This document shows positions 1-7,473 of a stretch of 36,086 nucleotides of DNA, piece after piece. The stretch covers positions 685,368 through 721,453 of the forward strand of contig NEWS02000004.1 of NCBI GenBank assembly GCA_002869845.2. Reading direction: 5' to 3'. How positions within the stretch are numbered: position 1 is the stretch's first letter; each line of letters starts with the position of its first letter. This DNA comes from Nitrospira sp. CG24B. GTDB lineage: Bacteria > Nitrospirota > Nitrospiria > Nitrospirales > Nitrospiraceae. A program made the position numbers and the translations under genes. A model generated the notes under the pieces. It made no database searches and was not told the DNA's origin. It saw only the letters and a list, made by a program, of their open reading frames with translations.

Positions 1-2
1 AG

Positions 3-485
3 CCGATGGGCTGTACGCGATTGTCCGTCGACAGCATTTTCATGATGCCGCATCTGGGTGTGCTCTCCACGATCAACGAGAAGGCTGCTACCGATGTGTT
101 CGTGCGAGACTGCATGATCTATCTCGGGACCTGCGTGGCGCCGATCGGACAGGGAAAGGACGGCGATCTCTGTGCCGATTGTGAAATAACCTGGCCGGAC
201 GGGAAGACCACGAAAGAGCAATTGAGGTTTGGCGAGTTGAGATTGTTTCCATTGGAGTCCGGTAAGCAGGCCACAATCAAGGTTCAACCCGCCAAAGGCG
301 TCAATATGGGGGCTGGAGCTGGCGTGGCTGTCACCAAAGAAGTGCATGGCGGTGTGGTTGGACTCTTGCTCGATGGCCGTGGTCGGCCATTGAGACTTCC
401 AGCTGATCAACCAGGCCGTGTCACGGCACTGAGGAAATGGTTCAATGTCGTTGGGCTCTATCCAGGACCGAGTATCGAGCGATGA
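3..485 (+). CDS. GlmL/MutL-like protein, C-terminal part (5' end outside window)
   Basis: The reading frame is open to the left edge, so this is the last ~160 residues of a longer protein; the ATG at 6 is probably internal. The segment DSIFMMPHLGVLS and the later GGVVGLLLDGRGRPLRLP resemble the C-terminal part of the glutamate mutase accessory protein GlmL/MutL, an ASKHA-fold ATPase. Its usual reactivase role is unlikely to apply, since no mutase subunit is visible here. Instead it heads a plus-strand cluster with a barrel-sandwich/KOW protein and several membrane proteins, which suggests a different membrane-associated job. The ATPase motifs lie outside the window, so the family call rests only on the C-terminus. 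Confidence 0.7.
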   Translation, partial: PMGCTRLSVDSIFMMPHLGVLSTINEKAATDVFVRDCMIYLGTCVAPIGQGKDGDLCADCEITWPDGKTTKEQLRFGELRLFPLESGKQATIKVQPAKGVNMGAGAGVAVTKEVHGGVVGLLLDGRGRPLRLPADQPGRVTALRKWFNVVGLYPGPSIER

Positions 486-518
486 GAAACGAGGCAGACC
501 TCCGCATCAGTCTCTTAG

Positions 519-549
519 CTCAGCACTCAGTCCTCAGCACTCAGGACTC
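519..549. repeat. CTCAG-type dispersed repeat, copy 1
   Basis: The 12-mer CTCAGCACTCAG occurs at 519-530 and again at 533-544, followed by CAGGACTC. The 13-mer CAGTCCTCAGCAC (528-540) is found in reverse complement at 35741-35753. Both copies lie between genes, so this is a dispersed intergenic repeat family. Confidence 0.75.
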
Positions 550-556
550 TCGTTAA

Positions 557-1681
557 ATGGCTCATTCGTACACTCCCGGCTTAACAGTCACGGATCATAC
601 GGTCATCCACCGTCGGCGCATGTTGCCGCTGCCGGGGACGGTCGTGGTCGCTGTCGGGGATCTGGTCCGTTCCGATCAAGTTGTGGCCCGGGCAGAGTTG
701 CCAGGGAAGGTGTTTCCGGTCAATCTCGCCAATCAGCTCAGCCTGGCTCCGGGTGAGATCAAAGACTATCTGATCAAAAAAGAAGGCGATGTCGTCGGAA
801 AGGACGAAATCCTCGCTGAGAACAAACCGTTGATCAAATGGTTTAAGACGGAGATTCGTTCGCCCGTCGCGGGGACGATCGAATCGGTGTCGAGCGTCAC
901 GGGACAAGTCCTCTTGCGCGAACCTCCACGGGTGCTTCAGTTGCTCGCCTATGTGAACGGTACGATCATCGAAACCATTCCGCAGCAGGGCGTCGTGGTC
1001 GAAACGACGTGTAGCCTTGTCCAGGGGATCTTCGGCATCGGTGGAGAAACGTCCGGGGAGATTGTCATGGCGGTGAAGTCGCCTGATGAGCCGTTGACAC
1101 CGAGTCACTTCAATAGCGCCATGAAGGACAAAGTTGTGGTCGGGGGATCCTTCCTTTCAGCCGAGGCGATGAAGCAGGCCAAGGCGGTGGGTGTCGCTGG
1201 TTTGGTGGTCGGCGGGATTCACGATGAAGATTTGCGCGCCTTGCTGGGCTATGACCTCGGTGTGGCCATTACCGGAACAGAACAGGTGGGGTTTACGCTG
1301 ATTCTGACCGAGGGGTTCGGGACGATTCCGATGGCGGCCAAGACCTTCAAGCTGCTCTCCTCCCATGTCGGCCAGAAGGCGTCGATTTCCGGTGCCACCC
1401 AGATCAGGGCCGGCGTGATTCGTCCTGAGATTATTGTTCCTCAGGAACACACCAGCACGAAGGGGGCAACTCAGTTACAACGCGAGGGTATTCGTCTTGG
1501 TGACCCGGTCCGGATCATCCGCGATCCGATGTTCGGGCGTATCGGTGAAGTATCGGCGCTTCCATCAGGGCTCACCAAGATCCCCACAGAGAGTGAGGTG
1601 CGGGTCTTAGAAGTGAAATTTGCCGATGGAAAGAAAGCCGTCATCCCGCGGACGAACATTGAGGTCATCGAAGGGGCATGA
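557..1681 (+). CDS. Lipoyl/barrel-sandwich-like protein with C-terminal KOW-like segment
   Basis: This is a 374-aa protein with no signal peptide or membrane segment. Residues ~20-130 resemble a barrel-sandwich hybrid (biotinyl/lipoyl or RnfC type), with GDLVRSDQVVARAELPGKV and later RSPVAGTIESVSS. No biotinylation or lipoylation lysine motif is evident, so the fold is probably structural. Residues ~310-370 (GDPVRIIRDPMFGRIGEV through VIPRTNIEVIEG) look like a KOW/NusG-type beta module. The gene sits between the GlmL-like gene and the DUF6754 gene on the same strand and is likely cotranscribed with them. No good Shine-Dalgarno precedes ATG 557; ATG 620 is an alternative start. The function is unknown. 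Confidence 0.8.
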   Translation: MAHSYTPGLTVTDHTVIHRRRMLPLPGTVVVAVGDLVRSDQVVARAELPGKVFPVNLANQLSLAPGEIKDYLIKKEGDVVGKDEILAENKPLIKWFKTEIRSPVAGTIESVSSVTGQVLLREPPRVLQLLAYVNGTIIETIPQQGVVVETTCSLVQGIFGIGGETSGEIVMAVKSPDEPLTPSHFNSAMKDKVVVGGSFLSAEAMKQAKAVGVAGLVVGGIHDEDLRALLGYDLGVAITGTEQVGFTLILTEGFGTIPMAAKTFKLLSSHVGQKASISGATQIRAGVIRPEIIVPQEHTSTKGATQLQREGIRLGDPVRIIRDPMFGRIGEVSALPSGLTKIPTESEVRVLEVKFADGKKAVIPRTNIEVIEGA

Positions 1682-1700
1682 GAGGCGTGAGGGGGAAGGT

Positions 1701-2972
1701 GTGAGGAGCAGGTTGAGACGATTCTCCATCGGTTTCGGCTGGTTCTTCTTGCAGTTGATCGTGTGTGCCTCAAACCTCGTGCCACTGGACACGCTGGCAC
1801 AGACATCGATCAGCGCACCGCACGACGTTCGGGTCTTCGATACGCCGAGTGATGGTGGAGGCAGCCTCACGGTGCAGTGGGCTCCTTCGTCATGGGATGG
1901 TCCTGATGCACGATATCAAGTCTTGGCCGGTGATGCGGCTGTGACTGACCCGGCAGCGCTCACGATCATCGCGGAGTTCCCAGCGAACTCGAAGTATGTC
2001 AAAGATGCAAAAACCGCGTGGTGGACAAGGAACGTCGACAAAACCTGGCATCAGGTCCTGGTCAGAAGCGCGAAGGGATTCGAGGTCAAGGATGGGACCT
2101 CCTATGCCGTTGCTGTGGCAACCGTTCAAGGCGACCAGCGGGTCTTCAGCCCGGTCTTGGTGGCCAGTCCTTCGCCGGACTGGTTTAATTGGAATCAGCT
2201 CAATAATCTCATCATCGCGTTGTCGTTCGGCGGGCTCGTGTTTTACTCGATCAGTTACGCGAAGCGACACGAGATCTTCCTACGGCGGATTCCAGGTCTT
2301 GATGCGGTCGATGAGGCGATCGGGCGCGCGACGGAGCTGGGCAAGCCGATCCTCTATCTGACCGGCGCGCACGATCTGCATGATCCCTCGACGATCGCCG
2401 CCGCAGTCATTTTAGGGAAAGTTGCCAAACGGGCTGCGCTGTACGAAACCGAACTGCTGGTGCCGCACCGCGAACCGATCACGATGGCAGTCTGCCAGGA
2501 AATTACCAAGCAGGCCTATTTGGAAGCGGGCAAGCCGGATCTTTTCAAGGAAGACGCCAACTTTTTTATCACGGCTGATCAGTTCAGCTACACGGCGGCA
2601 GTGGACGGCATCATGTTACGGAAGAAGCCGGCTGCTAACTTCTTCATGGGCGCGTACTTCGCCGAATCGTTACTGTTGACGGAGACAGGCGCGAGTACCG
2701 GCGCCATTCAGATCGCCGGCACCGACTCGGACCATCAGCTTCCGTTCTTTGTGACGACCTGTGACTATACCTTGATCGGCGAGGAGCTCTACGCTGCCAG
2801 CGCGTACCTCTCCAAAGAACCGGTACAGATCGGGACGCTCCTCGGTCAGGATATCGGGAAGGTGGTCGTTCTGAGTGCTATCGGTATTGGCATCGTATTG
2901 GCGACGGTGGGAGCCGTCACGGGCGAGCAATGGCCACAGTTGTTTCTCGATCTTTTTAGGGATTTAAAATGA
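1701..2972 (+). CDS. Secreted FN3 + DUF6754 membrane protein
   Basis: The GTG at 1701 is preferred because AGGGGG lies 5 nt upstream and an N-terminal hydrophobic stretch (SIGFGWFFLQLIVCA) follows as a signal peptide or anchor. The in-frame ATG at 1620 would overlap the previous gene and add a charged, unlikely N-terminus. The protein is 423 aa. Residues ~40-150 look like a fibronectin type III domain. A membrane segment (NLIIALSFGGLVFYSI) follows, then a domain matching DUF6754 (GLDAVDEAIGRATELGKPILYLTGAHDLHD onward), and a final membrane segment near the C-terminus. Its stop overlaps the next start as ATGA, so the two are translationally coupled. The molecular function is not known. Confidence 0.85.
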   Translation: MRSRLRRFSIGFGWFFLQLIVCASNLVPLDTLAQTSISAPHDVRVFDTPSDGGGSLTVQWAPSSWDGPDARYQVLAGDAAVTDPAALTIIAEFPANSKYVKDAKTAWWTRNVDKTWHQVLVRSAKGFEVKDGTSYAVAVATVQGDQRVFSPVLVASPSPDWFNWNQLNNLIIALSFGGLVFYSISYAKRHEIFLRRIPGLDAVDEAIGRATELGKPILYLTGAHDLHDPSTIAAAVILGKVAKRAALYETELLVPHREPITMAVCQEITKQAYLEAGKPDLFKEDANFFITADQFSYTAAVDGIMLRKKPAANFFMGAYFAESLLLTETGASTGAIQIAGTDSDHQLPFFVTTCDYTLIGEELYAASAYLSKEPVQIGTLLGQDIGKVVVLSAIGIGIVLATVGAVTGEQWPQLFLDLFRDLK

Positions 2973-3619
2973 TCTTTCTCCGCCGACAGCTACCCCTCTT
3001 GATCACCCTGGTCACCGGCCTTCTGTTTGCCGCCCAGTATTACGTCCCGCATCCTGCTTCGGAACAGATGCTCACCTCCGCGACGAAGTGGCTACAGATC
3101 GTCGGTGGGTTCGCATTGATCTTGGGAGTGACCAGTCTGTTTCATCAGCATGCGGTGAAGATCAGACGCCAAGAAGCGGGGTGGGGCTACAGTCTCGTGC
3201 TGTACGTCGGGATGCTCGGCACCATCGCGGTCGGGCTTTGGACGAATGGAAAAGAGAGTGTCGAAGGGACCATGACAGCCTTCGGCTGGGTCTACAACTA
3301 CATGATGGTGCCGCTACAAGGGACAATGTTTGCCATCCTGGCCTTCTTCATCGCTTCGGCTGCCTATCGCTCGTTCAGGGCCAAGAGTCGTGAAGCGGCC
3401 GTGCTGTTAGTGGCAGCTGTGATTGTCATGATGGGACGGGTGCCGTTGGGTGAGTATTTGATTCCCCTGAGCGGTGATGTGTCTTCGTGGATTTTGAATG
3501 TGCTGAACTCATCTGTGCGTCGCGCCATTCTGATCGGGGTGAGTCTCGGGGCCGTGGCCCTGTCCTTCAAGATCATCTTTGGCGTAGAGCGGTCGTATCT
3601 CGGGGGAGGAAAGGAATAA
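2969..3619 (+). CDS. Polytopic membrane protein of the DUF6754 cluster
   Basis: This 216-aa protein overlaps the DUF6754 gene by 4 nt (ATGA). About five to six hydrophobic stretches are visible: LLITLVTGLLFAAQYY, WLQIVGGFALILGVTSLF, YSLVLYVGMLGTIAVGL, GTMFAILAFFIASAAY, AAVLLVAAVIVMMG and ILIGVSLGAVALSFKIIFG. It is therefore an integral membrane protein. I do not recognise the family. Tight coupling to the DUF6754 gene suggests a common membrane complex. Confidence 0.85.
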   Translation: MIFLRRQLPLLITLVTGLLFAAQYYVPHPASEQMLTSATKWLQIVGGFALILGVTSLFHQHAVKIRRQEAGWGYSLVLYVGMLGTIAVGLWTNGKESVEGTMTAFGWVYNYMMVPLQGTMFAILAFFIASAAYRSFRAKSREAAVLLVAAVIVMMGRVPLGEYLIPLSGDVSSWILNVLNSSVRRAILIGVSLGAVALSFKIIFGVERSYLGGGKE

Positions 3620-3670
3620 CGTGAAGCGGCGTTCGTCTCTCGTCTCTGGCCATTTTGTATGGATCGGCAG

Positions 3671-3740
3671 TTTCGTGTTTCGAGTTTCTTGTTTCGGGTT
3701 CAGAGGAACCAGAAACTTGAAACATGCAACTCGAAACTTC
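3671..3740. repeat. Nested palindromic GTTTCGAGTT-type intergenic repeat
   Basis: GTTTCGAGTT (3677-3686) is the exact reverse complement of AACTCGAAAC (3728-3737). Inside it GTTTC (3691-3695) pairs with GAAAC (3712-3716), and GGTTC with GAACC, around the loop AGAG. The element fills the spacer before the next gene and looks like a REP-type palindromic unit. It has no U-tract, so a terminator role is doubtful. Confidence 0.7.
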
Positions 3741-3763
3741 CAGCGCTTCACGAGGGACGAATT

Positions 3764-4588
3764 GTGAGTTTTTCGGAGCGTATGCTCAAGATCGATCGGC
3801 GGATCATTTTTTTGATGATCGGTCTCTGCACACTTTTGCCGTTGCTCTATCCGGTCGGCTTGCCGATCAAGATTTCATCGGAGGTGCGCGGCGTGTACGA
3901 CCACATTGAATCGTTGCCCGAGCGGTCGGTGTTTTTACTGTCGATTGATTTCGATCCGGCGTCAAAACCGGAGCTCTATCCGCAAGCGATTGCCCTATTG
4001 CGCCATGCCTTCAGGAAGCACCTTCGTGTCGTCACGATGACTCTCTGGGTGTCGGGCACCGGCATGGCGGACCAATTAGTGACACAAGTGGCCAAAGAGA
4101 TGGGGAAGGAATACGGAACAGACTACGCCTTTCTCGGTTGGAGTCCGGGCGGGCAAGCGGTGATCATCAATATGGGCCAGGACCTCTATTCGGCATTTCC
4201 CAGCGACTATAGCGGAAAGTCCACAAAAGACTTGCCGGTGTTGGACGGTGTGCGAAGCTTGAAGGATGTTGGGTACATGGTCAGTTTAGGTGCGGGACGA
4301 CCGGGGGTGGAAGAGTGGTATGTCTTCGGTAAGGATAAGTATAAGTTCGAGCTCGGCGGCGGTTGCACGGGAGTCATGGCGCCGGGATTGTATCCGTTGT
4401 TACGGAGCGGGCAGATCAATGGCCTCATCGGCGGCCTCCGTGGCGCAGCGGAATACGAAAACCTGATCGGACAGAAAGGCAAGGCCGTGGCCGGGATGGA
4501 CGCGCAGTCGGCCACGCATCTCGCCATCATTGCGCTGGTGATCATGTGCAACTTGTTCTATTTTTCATTGCGCCAACAACGAGGCTGA
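3764..4588 (+). CDS. Membrane-anchored extracytoplasmic protein of the DUF6754 cluster
   Basis: The GTG at 3764 is preferred, giving 274 aa with CGAGGGA six nt upstream; the open frame extends back to 3659 but that part is translated from the palindromic repeat. The N-terminal membrane segment is IIFLMIGLCTLLPLLYPVGL and the C-terminal one is LAIIALVIMCNLFYFSL. The intervening ~210 residues are soluble and probably outside the membrane, with GWSPGGQAVIINMGQDL and a glycine-rich GGGCTGVMAPGLYPLL segment. I do not recognise the domain. Only 7 nt separate it from the next membrane protein gene. Confidence 0.8.
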   Translation: MSFSERMLKIDRRIIFLMIGLCTLLPLLYPVGLPIKISSEVRGVYDHIESLPERSVFLLSIDFDPASKPELYPQAIALLRHAFRKHLRVVTMTLWVSGTGMADQLVTQVAKEMGKEYGTDYAFLGWSPGGQAVIINMGQDLYSAFPSDYSGKSTKDLPVLDGVRSLKDVGYMVSLGAGRPGVEEWYVFGKDKYKFELGGGCTGVMAPGLYPLLRSGQINGLIGGLRGAAEYENLIGQKGKAVAGMDAQSATHLAIIALVIMCNLFYFSLRQQRG

Positions 4589-4595
4589 GACACGA

Positions 4596-5357
4596 GTGAC
4601 TGCTCTACCGTTTGAGTCAATCATAGGGGCATGGGTCGCAACTGGGTTAACCCTCCTGATCTTCTCGTTTCTGTACAAAGACAACCCGCTGTTCAAGCTC
4701 GCGGAACATCTGTATGTGGGTGTGTCAGTCGGCTACGTCATTGTGAAGACCTACGATACGGTCATCATCCATCTGGTGGTCAAGCCGATTGTTGAGAACG
4801 GTGAAATCGCCCTGCTGATTCCGGTCGCCATCGGGATGCTGATGCTGACTCGGTATGTGCCAAAGGCGGCATGGATGTCTCGGTATGCGTTCGCCTTTAT
4901 TGTCGGGATGGGCGCAGGCTTGGCGATTCCGAGAACAGTGTCGTCCTTCATTCTCAAACAAGTCGAGGATACCATTCGGCCGTTGTTGTCGATGGCTGGG
5001 TCGGATGGCGTCACGTTCTCGATGAATCTGCTCAATCCGGCCAGCCACCTCAACGCGATCATTATCTTGCTTGGGGTCAGCTCGGTGCTGTTCTACTTTT
5101 TCTTCTCGATTGAGCATAGCGGAGTGGGAAAGGCGGTGGCACGAACCGGCATCCTCTTTCTGATGATTTCGTTCGGCGCCGGGTTCGGCTATACGGTTAT
5201 GGCTCGCATGTCGCTGTTGATCGGCCGCTTGACGGACTTAATCGAGTTCTCCGATGCCTCGTACGGTCGGCCAACAGTTTGGCTGTCGCTCCTCACGGTT
5301 GGGGCTCTCTTTCTACTAGCTCGACGGGGTCGAGAACAACCTCCTGATATTCATTGA
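4596..5357 (+). CDS. Polytopic membrane protein of the DUF6754 cluster
   Basis: The GTG start lies 7 nt after the previous stop. The 253-aa product has about seven hydrophobic stretches, including WVATGLTLLIFSFLY, IALLIPVAIGMLMLT, FAFIVGMGAGLAIP, AIIILLGVSSVLFYFFF, GILFLMISFGAGFGY and WLSLLTVGALFLLA. It is an integral membrane protein of unrecognised family. Together with the genes at 1701, 2969 and 3764 it gives a four-protein membrane set next to a GlmL-like ATPase and a KOW-like protein. Confidence 0.85.
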   Translation: MTALPFESIIGAWVATGLTLLIFSFLYKDNPLFKLAEHLYVGVSVGYVIVKTYDTVIIHLVVKPIVENGEIALLIPVAIGMLMLTRYVPKAAWMSRYAFAFIVGMGAGLAIPRTVSSFILKQVEDTIRPLLSMAGSDGVTFSMNLLNPASHLNAIIILLGVSSVLFYFFFSIEHSGVGKAVARTGILFLMISFGAGFGYTVMARMSLLIGRLTDLIEFSDASYGRPTVWLSLLTVGALFLLARRGREQPPDIH

Positions 5358-5407
5358 GAAAGAGGGGTCGTCGAAGCGGTTGCGGCTGTACCCGTTTGTC
5401 CCCTACA

Positions 5408-6655
5408 ATGTCCCCCGCTATGACTACCAGTATCGTAAAGGACTCGACACAATATCCGGCCCTGCGGAATCTGCAGTTTTCTCCCATTAAACAGGGAGAG
5501 GATCAGCTGATTGTGCTCTGGGACCCCAGTGGTTTGAGCAAGGAGAAGTTGGTCCTGCCGCTGAACTTCTTCTTCATCGTGCAACATTTTGATGGTGAGC
5601 ATTCCATTCAAGAGATCGGTTCCCTGTACCTGAAACGGTTCGGCGAGTTTCTGATGCCGAATAAAGTGGAACAGCTGATCGTAGATCTGGAACAAAAACT
5701 GTTCTTGGAAGGACCACGAACTGAGACGGCTCTGCAACAAGCCAGGATTGACTATCGGCAGCAACCGACCAGGCCGGCGGTGTTTGCTGGACGTAGTTAC
5801 GAGGCGGACAGTGTCAAACTGAAGAAGCAGATCGATGGATTCTTTACCTCAGGCGAAGGGCCTGACTTCAAGCCGTCGGAAAACCGAGGTAAGTTGATCA
5901 AGGGACTGGTCTCCCCCACGTATGATCTTAAACAGGCAGGGCCGGTCTACGCATGGGGGTACAAGGAACTACAGGAAGCTCAACAGCCGGATGTCTTTGT
6001 CATCATCGGGACTGCCCATGCGGGGTTGGAGCACTTCTTTGCCGTCACAGACAAGGATTTTGAGACACCATTAGGAGTGGTGCCAGCCGATCGGACAATC
6101 TTGGGTCGGCTGAAGAGGCTGGTTCCGGAATTCTTTGACGAAGAGATCGCCCACCAAACAGAACATGCCATTGAGTTCCAACTGCCGTTCCTTCAAACTA
6201 TCGTCGACAAACCTTTTACGATAGTCCCGATTCTCTCCTCATTTTCTGCGTTGAGCCTGACTGATCTTACGGTCCGGAGCTCAGTGGATCGATTTCTCAG
6301 CTCGTTGCAAGATGCGATCGGTGATTCTGGAAAGACTGTGTGCGTCATCGCAGCAGGGGAGTTGGCCCATTTGGGGATGCGCTACGGCGATAGTGCCCCA
6401 CCCACCGATTTTTCCTTTCATCGCACGATGCAGCGTGATCTTGAAATGTTGAAGCCGATTGAAGAACTGAAGCCGGATGAATTCACCCAATTTATTCAGA
6501 AGGAGAACGACCAGCGCCGGATCTCCGGTTTTTCACCCATCTATAGTCTGCTGCGATTGATCCAGGCTGAAAAAGGCCAAGTCCTTCGCTACGATCGCGG
6601 CATCACCGACCAGTATAATTCCACCGCCACCTACGCCAGCATGGCGTTCTTCTAA
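5408..6655 (+). CDS. MEMO1/AmmeMemoRadiSam system protein B family
   Basis: The product is 415 aa from ATG 5408. Other possible starts are ATG 5420 and TTG 5354, the last overlapping the previous stop; none has a convincing ribosome site. Residues ~20-130 form an N-terminal domain (YPALRNLQFSPIKQGEDQLIVLWDP, then FDGEHSIQEI). From ~140 the MEMO fold begins (RPAVFAGRSYEAD), with GLVSPTYDLKQAGPVYAWGY, VIIGTAHAG, EHAIEFQLPFLQ, IAAGELAHLG and the C-terminal TATYASMAFF. MEMO proteins share a fold with extradiol dioxygenases; bacterial members often neighbour a radical-SAM protein and an AMMECR1 protein, neither of which is seen here. Family assignment is firm, the reaction is unknown. Confidence 0.88.
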   Translation: MSPAMTTSIVKDSTQYPALRNLQFSPIKQGEDQLIVLWDPSGLSKEKLVLPLNFFFIVQHFDGEHSIQEIGSLYLKRFGEFLMPNKVEQLIVDLEQKLFLEGPRTETALQQARIDYRQQPTRPAVFAGRSYEADSVKLKKQIDGFFTSGEGPDFKPSENRGKLIKGLVSPTYDLKQAGPVYAWGYKELQEAQQPDVFVIIGTAHAGLEHFFAVTDKDFETPLGVVPADRTILGRLKRLVPEFFDEEIAHQTEHAIEFQLPFLQTIVDKPFTIVPILSSFSALSLTDLTVRSSVDRFLSSLQDAIGDSGKTVCVIAAGELAHLGMRYGDSAPPTDFSFHRTMQRDLEMLKPIEELKPDEFTQFIQKENDQRRISGFSPIYSLLRLIQAEKGQVLRYDRGITDQYNSTATYASMAFF

Positions 6656-7473
6656 CCGTATTTACTGAATGTCCCCGGTGAAGCTGGTTGGGTTCCCGAG
6701 AAAAGCTCAACCGATTCCTGCCGTGTAAGCAGCGATCGATGTCGTTCGTAATCTCCTGCAACCGACTCCGATCAGTGCCCTCGTCTCTTGTGGCTAGATC
6801 CTCCTAGCAAAATACGAAAGACACATGCACCCGGTGCTACACAGCGCTCCAATTGCCCCTTCATGCCCCAATTTCACGATTAGCGCTGTCTAGGTAAGTA
6901 GACAGTGTAACGTTTTGTATTTATTAGCATTGAGTAGTTTTGGCGTAGCTGCTGGTTAATCCTGTAGAAAAACTCCCCACAAATGAACGATCTGTTTCCT
7001 TCCTCTGAATCGTTCTAACAATTTGTTATTGCAATATATTTCCCATTGATACTGTTCGTTGCCGTTTTTCGGCACAACGATTGCTGACAATAATTGTTGC
7101 TGGTGAAGGTCTGGGTGATTTTGGACCGGCCTCCGAATGACCCATTCCTTCGTAAGAAGGAACCCTTCACCAGCTCTTTGTCCATCAGGATCGCTTGAGG
7201 CCGGAGTCACGCTGGAGGCCGGTGTTTCACCATTCTATGAAGTGTGTGTGGAGGGGGTGTCAAAAAATACCTCGGTCACACAAAGAGATCTTCGCACCGT
7301 GTCTGGTCTACGGCTACTTCGCTCGCTAAGACAAATGATCGATTGATGCTGGGAGCAGTGAAATACTTAATTGTGAAATGTAGATCGATGATGGAGTAGG
7401 AGTCTCAATAGGGGTTTGTTCAATACGATCATCCGCTCTTAAAGGGATGATTCTAAGCAAGGGGAGGCCAAGT
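6656..7473. other. Long gene-poor leader between the MEMO gene and oxidase 1
   Basis: Roughly 800 nt hold no convincing gene. Two short open frames (minus 6956-7210 and plus 7137-7346) overlap each other and show no family features. The centre (about 6900-7080) is clearly more AT-rich than its surroundings. It contains the sigma-54-like motif at 7071-7085. A perfect small hairpin (TTCCTTC, GTAA loop, GAAGGAA) lies at 7145-7162. The region could be a long 5' leader of oxidase 1 or the scarred left edge of the copper block. Confidence 0.6.
7071..7085 (+). promoter_or_regulatory. Candidate sigma-54 (-24/-12) promoter upstream of oxidase 1
   Basis: GGCAC (7071-7075), five bases, then TTGCT (7081-7085) matches the RpoN consensus (GGCAC-N5-TTGCA/T). 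The invariant GG and GC are separated by exactly ten bases, and a T-tract precedes the motif. It points toward the oxidase 1 gene about 390 nt downstream. The match is good, but the distance is long and no activator site was identified. Confidence 0.4.

Noticed and set aside
6956..7346. Two opposite short open frames (84 and 69 aa) in the leader before oxidase 1
   Set aside because: They overlap each other on opposite strands, have no ribosome site or recognisable domain, and lie in the AT-rich regulatory gap.
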